Origin: Flexithrix dorotheae DSM 6795
GTDB lineage: Bacteria; Bacteroidota; Bacteroidia; Cytophagales; Flammeovirgaceae
DNA: 64,000 bases
Assembly: GCF_000379765.1 (NCBI RefSeq)
Contig: NZ_KB903476.1
Location: forward strand, 62,204 to 126,203
Direction of reading: 5' to 3'
This document shows positions 45,775 through 54,567 of this stretch, one piece after another; the stretch's first letter is position 1; every line of letters begins with the position of its first letter. The position numbers and the translations under genes are program-made. A model generated the notes under the pieces. The model did not search any database. It saw only the letters and a list, made by a program, of their open reading frames with translations, and was not told the DNA's origin.

Positions 45775-46605
45775 TTATTGATAAACTCTTACGTAATCCA
45801 CTTCCATTTTTTGAGGCCAAATGTCAGTATCTACACCCTGAGCTCCACCCCAGGTACCTCCCACAGCCAGATTTAAAATCACAAAATATGAATTAGTACT
45901 AAATGGCCATTTTTCGTAAGTTTTTTCGGTTGGGAGGGAATAATATTTTTCATCATCTACATACCAGTCAATTCCTTTATTGGTCCATTCTATGGCATAA
46001 ATATGAAAATCTTTTTCCACATCCTTTATCCCAATCTTCCCTCCTTTCTGAGTACCAATGGTATGGTTGTAAGCTTGTGTATGAATGGTTCCATAAATTG
46101 AATCAGGAGCATAGCCGACATGTTCCATAATATCTATCTCTCCATCAAGCGGCCAGCTAAAATTTGTTTTTTGAGGCAACATCCAAAAGGCCGGCCAGGT
46201 GCCTTTTCCTGATGGTAATTTAATCCTGGCTTCAATTCTACCAGTACTCCAACTCCTTCTGTCTTTAGTCCATATTTTTCCTGAAGTATATTGGTTACCC
46301 TCAAAGTCCTTTTTCAATGCTTCGATAATCAGCACACCATTTTCTATCCTTACATTTTCTAGGTTTTTCTCTGTATAATACTGCAATTCTCTATTCCCAA
46401 AACCGTGTCCTCCCACATCAAATGTCCATTTGGTATAATCTGGCAAGCCATCTACATCAAATTCATCACTCCACACAAGTTTTGGTTCCTGCGGCTCCAA
46501 TACTATTTGGGGTTCTTCTTCTTTTGCATCCATTCCAGAGTCTTCATCCTTGCAGGAATTAAATATTATCATAAACAACAGGTAAGTAAGTATCTTCACT
46601 TTCAT
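45775..46605 (-). CDS. GH16 beta-glucanase lipoprotein
   Basis: A 276-residue glycoside hydrolase family 16 lipoprotein (lipobox FNSC, Cys18; start chosen at ATG 46605 rather than the upstream ATG 46617). The catalytic motif is GEIDIMEH with Glu156 nucleophile, Asp158 and Glu161 acid/base; WSDEFD and WPAFWMLP form the substrate cleft. The sequence resembles laminarinases (1,3-beta-glucanases). The enzyme would act at the cell surface on algal or fungal beta-glucans. No TonB receptor or SusD gene is next to it, so it is not in a polysaccharide locus here. Confidence 0.93.
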   Translation of the reverse strand: MKVKILTYLLFMIIFNSCKDEDSGMDAKEEEPQIVLEPQEPKLVWSDEFDVDGLPDYTKWTFDVGGHGFGNRELQYYTEKNLENVRIENGVLIIEALKKDFEGNQYTSGKIWTKDRRSWSTGRIEARIKLPSGKGTWPAFWMLPQKTNFSWPLDGEIDIMEHVGYAPDSIYGTIHTQAYNHTIGTQKGGKIGIKDVEKDFHIYAIEWTNKGIDWYVDDEKYYSLPTEKTYEKWPFSTNSYFVILNLAVGGTWGGAQGVDTDIWPQKMEVDYVRVYQ

Positions 46606-46953
46606 AATTAAAAACATTTTTATTTAATAAGTATATTCTACACTCCGAACATTGTATTTCAACCAAATTTAAAATGATTTGTGCATTTCTTTGCCATTAA
46701 TGATGTATTTGCTGTGCTTAAAATTTTGAGTATGCAAGCTTCCCAAAAGCAGATTTACTTTATGTGCACAAACAAAAGCCAAATCCTTCTTATCTGCTGA
46801 AAAAACCCCTCTAACAAGTACTAATCAAGCACTTTTGCCTTTATCTTATTAATAAACCTAATTTTTTAATTATTACTCCTGTCCCAAACTTGTATATACA
46901 ATAGCATTTACGCAATCAAATTAAGTATCTAATCTAAAATTATTAAAAACCTT
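46606..46953. other. Divergent intergenic region; weak TAAATTTG box
   Basis: 348 bases between the GH16 gene and the YHYH gene. On the minus strand TAAATTTG (46671-46664) could be a -7 box for the GH16 gene, but there is no TTG at the right distance. No repeats or coding frame. Confidence 0.35.
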
Positions 46954-47706
46954 ATGAATTACACTAAATCGGCATTAATTGGAATAATTTTCTTCTTTTT
47001 TGCAGCCTGCAGTGAGGACAATGGCAATGTCCAGCCAAATGATCCTACTGAACCAGAAGCTGAATTACCGGCTGTTTATAAAAATTTTTCTAATGAGGTA
47101 GAAGTCTATATTGATGGAGAATTCATCGTTTTAGAATCTAGCAATTTGCCCGATCATAAAAGTCCTTATTATGATGAAAAGTCTGATATGTACGAAGATT
47201 ACCAGGGAACAAACAGTAAGTTTCAATTAAACCCGAATAGGATTTCAGAGCAAAAACTTGTTGTGAAAGTGCCATTAAACCCGAAGAAAGCCACAAAGAA
47301 TGAAGCTACAGGATTAGGGGCAATCGGGATTTCCACGAATGGAATTGCTATTTTTAATCAGTACGCAGGTCCTGATCAACCTTTAACCAATGAAATCAAT
47401 TCATTTGATCATTATAATGGTCATCCTGCTCAGCAAGGAGTCTATCATTACCATATCGAGCCGCTTTATCTTACTTCAAAAAATGGGAAAGAATCTTTCC
47501 TTGGTGTTTTATTAGATGGGTTTCCTGTTTATGGCCCAATGGAAAATGGCAAAAAAATCACCAATGCTGATTTGGACGAATTTCATGGTCACTCTTCTGC
47601 CACAGCCGACTATCCCGAAGGTATTTATCATTACCACATTACTGATGAAGACCCTTATATTAATGGAAGTGGATATTACGGAACACCAGGAACTGCCACC
47701 AACTAA
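46954..47706 (+). CDS. YHYH-domain lipoprotein
   Basis: A 250-residue lipoprotein (lipobox AACS, Cys19; acidic spacer EDNGNVQPNDPTEPEAELP). The YHYH domain carries two copies of YHYH motifs (GVYHYHIEP, and GIYHYHITD), a HGHSS in between, and the conserved LLDGFPVYGP. YHYH proteins are poorly characterised but are often near copper or cytochrome proteins; the histidines suggest metal binding. It starts a run of three lipoprotein genes on the + strand (with YwqK-like and SCO). Confidence 0.9.
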   Translation: MNYTKSALIGIIFFFFAACSEDNGNVQPNDPTEPEAELPAVYKNFSNEVEVYIDGEFIVLESSNLPDHKSPYYDEKSDMYEDYQGTNSKFQLNPNRISEQKLVVKVPLNPKKATKNEATGLGAIGISTNGIAIFNQYAGPDQPLTNEINSFDHYNGHPAQQGVYHYHIEPLYLTSKNGKESFLGVLLDGFPVYGPMENGKKITNADLDEFHGHSSATADYPEGIYHYHITDEDPYINGSGYYGTPGTATN

Positions 47707-47716
47707 TATTAACTGG

Positions 47717-47758
47717 AAAATCCATTATTCAGGAATAATAAACTGCATAGTGGATTTT
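47717..47758 (+). terminator. Possible terminator after YHYH gene
   Basis: AAAATCCA pairs with TGGATTTT across a 26-base loop, followed by TAAATTTTTTC. The large loop makes it weak; it may only attenuate transcription into the next two genes. Confidence 0.45.
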
Positions 47759-47779
47759 TAAATTTTTTCAACTAATATA

Positions 47780-48331
47780 ATGAAGGCCAATTTCCTTTTC
47801 TTAATCCTTGTAATATTTACTTTTCTGCAAAGTTGTGAACCTACCATTCCACAAGTTTCATTAAAAAAAGATGATCCCGGTCTCATCAAATCAAAGGGAA
47901 AAATGTATTACAATAAACAATTGTTTTCAGGCTTTATCACTCAAATTTATTCCTCGGAGAATTTAAAATCGAAAACAGGATACTTAAATGGCTTTAAAGA
48001 AGGGAAGGCTGAAGAATGGTATCCAAATGGCCAATTAAAGGAAATAAGATTTTATGCATCCAATGATAAAGTCGGCATACACAAAGGATGGTGGCCTAAT
48101 GGCAATTTAAAATTTAAACTTCAATTTCAAAAGGGTAAATATGAAGGCGAATGTATGCGTTGGCATGAGGATGGCACTATTTACACTCAAAAAAATTATG
48201 TGAACGGCAAGGAAAGCGGGCCACAAAAATCCTGGGGGAAAACGGGTAAAATTGAGGCAAATTATGTGGTAAAAAATGGCAGAAGATATGGAATGATTGG
48301 AAGTAAACCTTGTGGAGTGGAAAGCATGTAA
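47780..48331 (+). CDS. YwqK/MORN-like repeat lipoprotein
   Basis: A 183-residue lipoprotein (LQSC, Cys19). The mature part has four or five degenerate repeats of the form G-x-x-x-x-W-[YH]-x-[ND]-G-x-[LI] (AEEWYPNGQLKEI, KGWWPNGNLKFK, CMRWHEDGTIYT, QKSWGKTGKIEA), the pattern of MORN-like repeats in the YwqK group. The YwqK label as antitoxin comes from one studied case and is not evidence of a toxin here; no toxin gene is adjacent. It lies 73 bases after the YHYH gene and 32 bases before the SCO gene. Confidence 0.8.
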   Translation: MKANFLFLILVIFTFLQSCEPTIPQVSLKKDDPGLIKSKGKMYYNKQLFSGFITQIYSSENLKSKTGYLNGFKEGKAEEWYPNGQLKEIRFYASNDKVGIHKGWWPNGNLKFKLQFQKGKYEGECMRWHEDGTIYTQKNYVNGKESGPQKSWGKTGKIEANYVVKNGRRYGMIGSKPCGVESM

Positions 48332-48363
48332 TTTATTTTTTCAACTTTACTTAACTTATTGAT

Positions 48364-49014
48364 ATGAAATTTTTTGTCCCCTTTGTAGCTATCTTATTTC
48401 TCATTTTGAGTTGTGGCCAAAAAAGGGATACTGTTGAAAAGTTGCCCTTTTATAATACTCCTGACTTTACACCCCGTTGGGAAGGAGAAGGCAATCTTGA
48501 TCTGAAAAATATCCATTCTATTAGTGAATTTTCTTTGATCAATCAGGATAATCAGCAGATCGATAACAGTACTTTGAAAGGGAAAATATATGTTGCAGAT
48601 TTTTTCTTTACCACCTGCTCTGGAATTTGCCCCAAGATGTCTGAAAACATGAAATTAATTCAAAATGAATTCCTGGACGATGAGCAGGTCCTATTACTTT
48701 CGCATAGTGTTACTCCTGAATATGATACTGTGGAAATCCTGAAAAATTATGCACAAACAAAGGGAGTAAGATCAGGGAAATGGCATTTGCTTACAGGAGA
48801 TAAAAAAGCCATTTATAAGCTGGCAAGAAATTCATATTTTGTGGATAAAGAATTAGGGTTTTCAAAGACAGTGAACGACTTTTTACATACTGAAAATTTC
48901 GTTTTGGTAGATGGACAGGGAAGAATCAGGGGAGTGTACAATGGTACATTATTACTTGAAGTAAAAAATTTAATTCAGGATATTAAAGTTTTAAAAAAGG
49001 AGCAGGTAAACTAA
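48364..49014 (+). CDS. SCO1/SenC/PrrC-family copper protein
   Basis: A 216-residue lipoprotein (LSC, Cys17) with a thioredoxin fold. The copper-binding site is complete: Cys85 and Cys89 (TTCSGICP) and His175 (DFLHTENF). SCO proteins deliver copper to the CuA centre of cytochrome oxidase or act in thiol chemistry. It lies in the lipoprotein run with YHYH, which also hints at copper. Its stop codon overlaps the stop codon of the convergent GAF gene: TAA 49012-49014 on +, TAG 49013-49011 on -, so the two mRNAs share sequence. Confidence 0.94.
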   Translation: MKFFVPFVAILFLILSCGQKRDTVEKLPFYNTPDFTPRWEGEGNLDLKNIHSISEFSLINQDNQQIDNSTLKGKIYVADFFFTTCSGICPKMSENMKLIQNEFLDDEQVLLLSHSVTPEYDTVEILKNYAQTKGVRSGKWHLLTGDKKAIYKLARNSYFVDKELGFSKTVNDFLHTENFVLVDGQGRIRGVYNGTLLLEVKNLIQDIKVLKKEQVN

Positions 49015-50444
49015 CCTTTACCGGACTTTTCGACCTGATTTTGTTTCACCCTGTAAAGCTGTGCTTCAAGAGCCTTTATTTGTTCCAGATAATCTCTTTC
49101 TCTAGCCTGAGATTCCTCAACTGTTTTGGCCAGCTCCTCAAAGTTTGACCGCATTTCAACTTCCTGTTGCTTCATGTTTTCAGCCATCACCTGCGTTTGT
49201 TCCAGAAGTTTTTGAGTTCTGAGGTTCATTCTCTGGTTGCTGATTTTAGAGGCCAGGCTCTCTCCAAGCTTATTTAAAAATTCTCTTTCAAACTCATCAA
49301 GAGGATCAAAACCGGCAAGTTCCAGAACCCCTTCTATATTGTCATTAACTACCAAAGGCTGGATAAAAATGTATCCGGGAGTAGCTTCACCAAGTCCTGA
49401 TGTAATGGTAATATAATCGTCAGGAACTTCCGTAAGGTAAACAGTTTCTCCCTCTTGATAACACTGGCCTACCAACCCCTCTTCAGGCTCCACCACTTGG
49501 TTTATGTATTTTTGCCTTCCATAGGCATAACATGCTTTAAGTTCAAGTTGAACATTAATGGCATCTTCTTTATTTGCAATATAGATTCCACCCTGATTTG
49601 TTTTAAGGTAGTTGATCAGTTTAGATAAAACTTTGTTGTAAAAATTATCATCATTTTCTTCTTCCCTGAGAATTGTGGCAAATTCTGCAAGTCCTGAAGA
49701 AATCCAGCTTCTTTTCTCATCATCTACTCTTGCTTTTTGGATTTCCTCCAAAGAATTTTTCAATTCTTCTTCATTAGCATTTAAAGATTTATTTTTTTCC
49801 TCCGCTTCTTTTAGTAATTCATTGTTTATGCTTTGATATTTTTTGTCCAGATTCAAAAGAAAATAAAACGTTCCGGATAAAATGACCAGGATTAAAACTA
49901 CATCCTCAGTGACTGTAGGAATGTAGGAGCCGGCTATTCCAAACTTTTCAGCATCTACTCCAAAAAAAGCATTTATCTGTTCGTAAAATATTCCAATGGT
50001 AAGGGGAAATGTAAGTCCCAGGAACAAATATGGCTTTTCATTGAAAGTAAAGAGCGTAAGGGGAAGCGCCATTGTACATAACATCACGATTCGGGGTGAG
50101 ATAAAATGGACTACCTCAATTTGCTCAGGATTGTTCTGTTTCAGTGAGATATTTACAATTAAAACTGCAATAGAAGGGCAAATGCTTATAATAATTCTGG
50201 TAATATGAATTAATCCATTTTTATTCAGCAGATATATAGACCCTGAAACAATTGTAAAAATAATATTAGTGACAGGATTGAAGTTAGGCTGTGTAGAGAA
50301 GTATATCAGGAAGGAAATATTAACCAGAAAAATAATTATACTGAAATGGTTTGATAATTCAATCCTTTTCTGAAGAGGATACGGCATTTCTCTGGTAATT
50401 CCAGATTGAGAAACGGCCTTCCATAATTGCCTCAAGTTGCCCAT
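49011..50444 (-). CDS. Membrane protein with GAF domain and coiled coils
   Basis: A 477-residue protein. The N-terminal half has about six transmembrane helices (between residues 30 and 200, one cluster around GIFYEQINAFFGV as a non-membrane loop), then a long coiled coil (about 200-245), a GAF domain (about 247-400, with EEGLVGQCYQEGETVYLTEVPDDYITITSGLG typical of the ligand site), and a second coiled coil (about 400-470). No kinase, cyclase or phosphatase domain follows, so it might signal through a partner. The nearest candidates are the REC-only proteins at 41.3 and 51.6 kb; this is inference. Its 3' end overlaps the SCO gene. Confidence 0.85.
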   Translation of the reverse strand: MGNLRQLWKAVSQSGITREMPYPLQKRIELSNHFSIIIFLVNISFLIYFSTQPNFNPVTNIIFTIVSGSIYLLNKNGLIHITRIIISICPSIAVLIVNISLKQNNPEQIEVVHFISPRIVMLCTMALPLTLFTFNEKPYLFLGLTFPLTIGIFYEQINAFFGVDAEKFGIAGSYIPTVTEDVVLILVILSGTFYFLLNLDKKYQSINNELLKEAEEKNKSLNANEEELKNSLEEIQKARVDDEKRSWISSGLAEFATILREEENDDNFYNKVLSKLINYLKTNQGGIYIANKEDAINVQLELKACYAYGRQKYINQVVEPEEGLVGQCYQEGETVYLTEVPDDYITITSGLGEATPGYIFIQPLVVNDNIEGVLELAGFDPLDEFEREFLNKLGESLASKISNQRMNLRTQKLLEQTQVMAENMKQQEVEMRSNFEELAKTVEESQARERDYLEQIKALEAQLYRVKQNQVEKSGKG

Positions 50445-50586
50445 TTTGTGGTGTTTGGTCCTTTAAGTACGAGTTGTTAAAAAATTAAGCGATAAGTGCC
50501 ATTTTCACGAAAAAATAAAAAGTAGCTTAATTGCTTATATATATCAAAGGCAAAATGGAGTAAAAATTATTCAGGAAATTAAAATA

Positions 50587-50619
50587 AAAGCCCTAATCAA
50601 TGATATTGATTAGGGCTTT
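50587..50619 (-). terminator. Terminator after the peroxiredoxin gene
   Basis: A perfect 15-bp stem (AAAGCCCTAATCAAT with its complement) around a 3-base loop, then T-rich sequence on the minus strand. It lies 39 bases after the stop codon. Confidence 0.9.
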
Positions 50620-50658
50620 GCCACCTGAAATCTTCAGGTTTTATAATTCCGTTAGCAA

Positions 50659-51291
50659 TTAAGCATTTTTTGAAAGGTAATCAGCTACACCTTCTTTTGT
50701 TGCGTTCATTGCTTCTTTACCTTCTTCCCAGTTTGCTGGACAAACCTCACCGTGTTTTTCATGGTGTTGTAACACATCTACCATTCTTAAGGCTTCCTCA
50801 ATGCTTCTTCCTAGTGGGAAATCATTAACTACCTGATGTCTAACAATTCCATTTTTATCGATAAGGAAAGTTCCTCTTAAGGCAATAGGCGCACCAGAGA
50901 ATTCTAATTCTCCCAATTCATTATAGCCATAATCTCCTCCTAAAACTCCGTAATTTGAAGCAATGGATTTTGATACATCAGCCACAAGTGGATAAGTTAC
51001 ACCTTCGATACCTCCATTGTTTTTTGGAGTGCTTAACCAAGCCAGGTGAGTTTCCTCAGTATCTGTAGAACAACCTACTACAGCCACATTTCTTTTTTCA
51101 AACTCTTCTAATTTTGATTGGAAAGCCAAAATTTCTGTTGGGCAAACAAATGTGAAATCTTTTGGATAGAAAAAGAATACTACTTCTTTTTTACCAAGGT
51201 ACTGCTCAAGGGAAAAATCTGATACAATTTCATCACCGTTAATTACTGCCGGAGCAACAAATTTTGGTGCTGGTTTCAATACTAAAGACAT
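50659..51291 (-). CDS. 2-Cys peroxiredoxin (AhpC/Prx1 type)
   Basis: A 210-residue typical 2-Cys peroxiredoxin: peroxidatic Cys50 in FTFVCPTE and resolving Cys184 in EVCPANW. It reduces peroxides using thioredoxin or AhpF. The length and the GGIEG/YPLVAD spacing match the Prx1 group. Monocistronic, with a near-consensus promoter upstream. Not adjacent to an ahpF gene. Confidence 0.95.
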   Translation of the reverse strand: MSLVLKPAPKFVAPAVINGDEIVSDFSLEQYLGKKEVVFFFYPKDFTFVCPTEILAFQSKLEEFEKRNVAVVGCSTDTEETHLAWLSTPKNNGGIEGVTYPLVADVSKSIASNYGVLGGDYGYNELGELEFSGAPIALRGTFLIDKNGIVRHQVVNDFPLGRSIEEALRMVDVLQHHEKHGEVCPANWEEGKEAMNATKEGVADYLSKNA

Positions 51292-51324
51292 ATTTATTTA
51301 TTATTTTGATTTTATGATTTGCTG

Positions 51325-51355
51325 CGAAAATAGACGAAATCAAAAAACTTTTCAA
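51325..51355 (-). promoter_or_regulatory. Probable promoter of the peroxiredoxin gene
   Basis: On the minus strand TTG (51355-51353), 20 bases, then TATTTTCG (51332-51325), one mismatch from TAnnTTTG. The start codon is 33 bases downstream. The other bases up to 51642 hold the promoter of the divergent REC gene, which I could not locate. Confidence 0.45.
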
Positions 51356-51642
51356 GCAAACCATTCCATAGATTTTCTTTATGGGCTATTCTGGAATTAT
51401 AACACAGGAATAAGTATTGAAATGAGTTGATCCCGGTAGTTTTCAGCCATAAAAAGAATTATAAATTTCCTGTAATATTTAACTTTATTAACGTTAATAT
51501 ACCTGGATTAAAAAAGAAAAAAATTAACATACTACTAACTACCTGGCAAAATCAACCAATTTCGACTGTTTTTAATTCGATCTTTTTTTGACTAGGAAAA
51601 TTCTGATTTTTAGCCAGAATTGAAATTTAAATTGCAGTTTTA

Positions 51643-52119
51643 ATGACCTCTGAAAAATATAACATTCTTTATGTAGATGATGAAGAAAGCAACTTAAGAA
51701 TCTTTAGGACGGCTTTCCGAAGACATTACAATATTTTTACAGCCTCCAGTGCTCTTGTTGGCTTTGAAATTCTTCGTACCGAAGATATTCATTTGATAAT
51801 TTCGGATCAGAGGATGCCAAATATGACCGGAAGTGAATTTCTTTCAAAAGTGTATTTGGAAAACCCAGCTCCAATCAGAATGATACTTACAGGCTATTCT
51901 GACATGGCTGCTATTGTAGAAGCAATTAATTCCGGAAAGATTTATAAATACATCACCAAACCCTGGGAAAAGGATAAATTAAAACTAATTTTTGATGAAG
52001 CATTATTACACTTTGAAAACTCTTCAAAAAGTACTGAAAGGAACAAACAGCTACAAAAGGAAGTAGAAAAATTAAGAGCGGCTTTATTAAAGCAAGGTGT
52101 TTCTGTGGAAAATTTATAA
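51643..52119 (+). CDS. REC-only response regulator with coiled tail
   Basis: A 158-residue receiver (Asp55 in IISDQRMP; Thr83; Lys107 in TKPW) with a C-terminal helical extension (about 122-158; KSTERNKQLQKEVEKLRAALLK) that looks like a short coiled coil. It resembles the two receivers at 40.2 and 41.3 kb (the VDDE, DQRMP, TGYSD and KPW signature), so the window holds three paralogs. No effector domain. It lies beside rpoD in convergent orientation; that is likely accidental. Confidence 0.92.
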   Translation: MTSEKYNILYVDDEESNLRIFRTAFRRHYNIFTASSALVGFEILRTEDIHLIISDQRMPNMTGSEFLSKVYLENPAPIRMILTGYSDMAAIVEAINSGKIYKYITKPWEKDKLKLIFDEALLHFENSSKSTERNKQLQKEVEKLRAALLKQGVSVENL

Positions 52120-52130
52120 AAAATAAAAAA

Positions 52131-52152
52131 GGAGTAAAATTACTTTTACTCC
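52131..52152. terminator. Terminator overlapping the 3' end of rpoD
   Basis: GGAGTAAAA pairs with TTTTACTCC around TTAC; A/T tracts on both sides allow termination in both directions. It overlaps the last codons of rpoD, whose stop is at 52146-52148, and follows the REC gene stop by 12 bases. Confidence 0.8.
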
Positions 52153-53018
52153 AAAAATTGCGCTAATAATTTACTTCTCGAAGTAAACCTTAACTTACGA
52201 ATTCCCTTCTCTTTAATTTGTCTGACTCGTTCTCTGGTCAGTCCCAAATATTCTCCAATTTCCTGTAACGTCATCTGTTCTTTCCCTCCAATGCCAAAAG
52301 TCATTTTTATAACCTCCTGCTCTCTTGGGGAAAGCGACCTTAGTGTTCTTTCTATTTCTACTTTTAAAGACTCTTTATCACTCAGGTTCTGATCTACTTT
52401 TGAAGCATTTTCATTCTCCAAAACATCAAGCAGGGACCCTGCTTCGGAATCGCCATTCAGTGGAGCATCAATGGATACCTGTCTTCCTGCGGAATTTAAT
52501 GCACCAGTTATTTCCTTTGTAGTCATTTCCAGTGCATCGGCAATTTCTTCGTCTGTAGGTTCTCTTTCATACAATTGTTCTAATTCCGATGCAGCTCTTC
52601 TGATCTTGCTAATCGTCCCTGACATGCTCAAAGGAATTTTTACAATTCTCGAATTTTCTGAAAGAGCCTGCATTACGGCCTGGCGAATCCACCAAACAGC
52701 GTAAGAAATAAATTTAAAACCTCTGGTCTCATCGAATTTATGGGCGGCTTTTACCAGACCAATATTGCCTTCATTGATTAAATCATTTAAGGACAAATTA
52801 TGATTTTGATATTGTTTGGCCACAGAAACTACAAACCTGAGATTAGCCTTAGTCAGTTTCTCTAGTGCCTTTTCATCACCATCCTTTATTCTTTTCACAA
52901 GGGCAATTTCCTCTTCAGCAGAAAGCAGTTCAATTTTATTGATCTCCTGGAAATACTTTTCCAGCGATTCGCTTTCCTTTCTATTGGTGATGCTTTGAGT
53001 AATTTTTAATTGGCGCAT
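52146..53018 (-). CDS. rpoD: Primary RNA polymerase sigma factor (SigA/RpoD)
   Basis: A 290-residue primary sigma factor without region 1.1, the Bacteroidota form. Region 1.2 begins near residue 16, region 2 contains ANLRFVVSVAKQYQNHNLSLNDLINEGNIGLVKAAHKFD (about 78-117), region 2.4 has FISYAVWWIRQAV, and region 4.2 has the helix-turn-helix TLQEIGEYLGLTRERVRQI (about 249-267). It reads TTG/TAnnTTTG promoters such as those found upstream of the tRNA and pth genes here. The start site is supported by the family start MRQLKITQS. Confidence 0.97.
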   Translation of the reverse strand: MRQLKITQSITNRKESESLEKYFQEINKIELLSAEEEIALVKRIKDGDEKALEKLTKANLRFVVSVAKQYQNHNLSLNDLINEGNIGLVKAAHKFDETRGFKFISYAVWWIRQAVMQALSENSRIVKIPLSMSGTISKIRRAASELEQLYEREPTDEEIADALEMTTKEITGALNSAGRQVSIDAPLNGDSEAGSLLDVLENENASKVDQNLSDKESLKVEIERTLRSLSPREQEVIKMTFGIGGKEQMTLQEIGEYLGLTRERVRQIKEKGIRKLRFTSRSKLLAQFLE

Positions 53019-53628
53019 TTCATTACTATTTAATCAATGAAATAATAGTATTTTGGTTGAATTTAATAAATTAATATCGAAAAATAACTATTAGAATATT
53101 ACTATAGGAAATCTGATAACATACATTTACTAAAAAGTACTCATATCGGATCCAGGTCATTTAATTAATTTCTATTTTTTAGAAATTAATTATTTCGCAT
53201 CTTTCTTTCAATCTTGTTCAACATTCAACAAGTTAAAAAAATCAGCTGCTGTCTTTTATTTAAAAAAACAAAGACCTATTTCTATATTTCAATTCAGTCG
53301 ATAATTTCCCGGTTGATATTAATCGGAAACAAATATGAAAATTTTAAAAGAAAATTTTATTCTGTTGCTCTTTTTTTTATGAAGCCTTTTGAAGGGTAGT
53401 TTTAGTTTTAATTATGAAATTAATTTTTTAATCTGGTTGTATTCTCCAGAAAATAAAGGTTTCAATCCAAACCTTTTATTTGAACCCTCTAAAAGTAATG
53501 AAAAAGGATAAGAAAATCCGGTTTTGTCTGAAAGGAATTTATTTTTTTTACAGCACCCACTACCAATATTTTAAAATGTAATTCATTTTCCCATAAACAG
53601 GAAAATAAATCAATATTTTTCAGACTAA
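53019..53628. other. 610-base intergenic region upstream of rpoD
   Basis: No convincing gene. A 61-codon frame (53214-53399) is composed mostly of Lys/Phe/Ile and has no domain. A hairpin at 53453-53476 (AAAGGTTT with AAACCTTT and a T-rich end) could end a small RNA, and ATTTTCC/GGAAAAT (53585-53606) could be a weak terminator of the HTH gene. The rpoD promoter should be in the right-hand part of it but no consensus is found. Confidence 0.4.
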
Positions 53629-54561
53629 TTAAAATAAGGATTCATTCTTTTTAATATCATCTAACACATTCTCAAATTTGATTTCAAGTATTTCTTCGGG
53701 ATTTTTTTCGGGAGATAAGCCTGGTAAAATACTTTCTTTCCACCACTTTAAGAATTCGGGTGAGATTCTGGCAGTACTTATTTTTTCCACACCTTTATCA
53801 ATATATCCAAATACCGTAAAAGCTACTTCAGGAAAAGTATTTAAATCATATACAATTATCGGGTATGAACACAACAAAGGAGGGGCATGAAAAACCTTCA
53901 ACCGTGCATCTTCTCCCCTATTAATTTCAAGCAGTTTTTTTTCAGTATCTGGGATTTTGGTCTCATATTTCATGAAAGTATACAGTTCCTGCCAAAACTT
54001 AAAAACTTTATTATCCAGATCTCTGGAGGCAGGAAAAAATAAAATATACTTCCCAATCTTCACATTTTCGATTTCAATCAATCCTAGTTTTCCCAGTAAC
54101 TGAAGCTTGATTTCATTGGACCATTTCTGGTTATTTACTATTCCCGGTTCTCTGGTGGTAATTAAAATAGTATCAGCCACTAATCCCCTTTTTTCCAGCA
54201 AGTAAAAATCATTGGCATCCAGAGAGTTATTAACAGGCATTCTTGATTTTTTCAATCCCCTTTTTTCTTCGTAGTAATCATTAAAGGACTGTTCTATTAC
54301 CTCCATGATTTCTTCTAAACTTTTTCCGTTGTCTAATCGCTCGGGAATAACCAAAGAAATGGCATTCTTTAAGTTGGGAGAAAGCCTTCTTTCTCCATTT
54401 ATTACCTGATTTACAAATGCCCGTACACTTTCAAATTTCTTTCCCTTCCATTCAGAACCCTCCTTAGAGATAATCTCTTTTACCAGTTCTGTTTGAGATT
54501 CGAATATTGGTTTCCCTCCTTTTCCTAAATTTTTCTTAAAAAGAATTTCCACAGGCGTCAT
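53629..54561 (-). CDS. HTH-type protein of unknown C-terminal domain
   Basis: A 310-residue protein. Residues about 20-75 resemble a Cro/C1-type helix-turn-helix (SQTELVKEI as helix 2, then a 15-residue insertion, VRAFVNQVINGERRLSPNLKNA as helices 3-4 with the INGERR turn). A linker helix (81-103) leads into a C-terminal alpha/beta region (about 115-300; TILITTREPG, KYILFFPASRDLDN, LKVFHAPPLLCSYPIIVYDL, AFTVFGYID) that I cannot match to any known sensor or enzyme. There is no transmembrane span, zinc motif or HExxH. The start lies beside six TATAGCATA-type boxes in the divergent promoter region, so auto-regulation is likely. It is not a toxin, antitoxin or phage repressor that I recognise. 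Confidence 0.7.
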   Translation of the reverse strand: MTPVEILFKKNLGKGGKPIFESQTELVKEIISKEGSEWKGKKFESVRAFVNQVINGERRLSPNLKNAISLVIPERLDNGKSLEEIMEVIEQSFNDYYEEKRGLKKSRMPVNNSLDANDFYLLEKRGLVADTILITTREPGIVNNQKWSNEIKLQLLGKLGLIEIENVKIGKYILFFPASRDLDNKVFKFWQELYTFMKYETKIPDTEKKLLEINRGEDARLKVFHAPPLLCSYPIIVYDLNTFPEVAFTVFGYIDKGVEKISTARISPEFLKWWKESILPGLSPEKNPEEILEIKFENVLDDIKKNESLF

Positions 54562-54567
54562 AAAAAA

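Noticed and set aside
47780-48331. Toxin-antitoxin module at the YwqK-like gene
   Set aside because: No toxin-like gene is beside it; neighbours are YHYH and SCO lipoproteins, and the antitoxin label comes from one case.
53214-53399. 61-codon frame between rpoD and the HTH gene
   Set aside because: Lys/Phe/Ile-rich, no domain and no promoter; likely chance in A/T-rich DNA.
53629-54561. Phage repressor or restriction-control protein
   Set aside because: No phage, integrase, methylase or nuclease gene nearby, and the C-terminal region is not a LexA-type protease domain.
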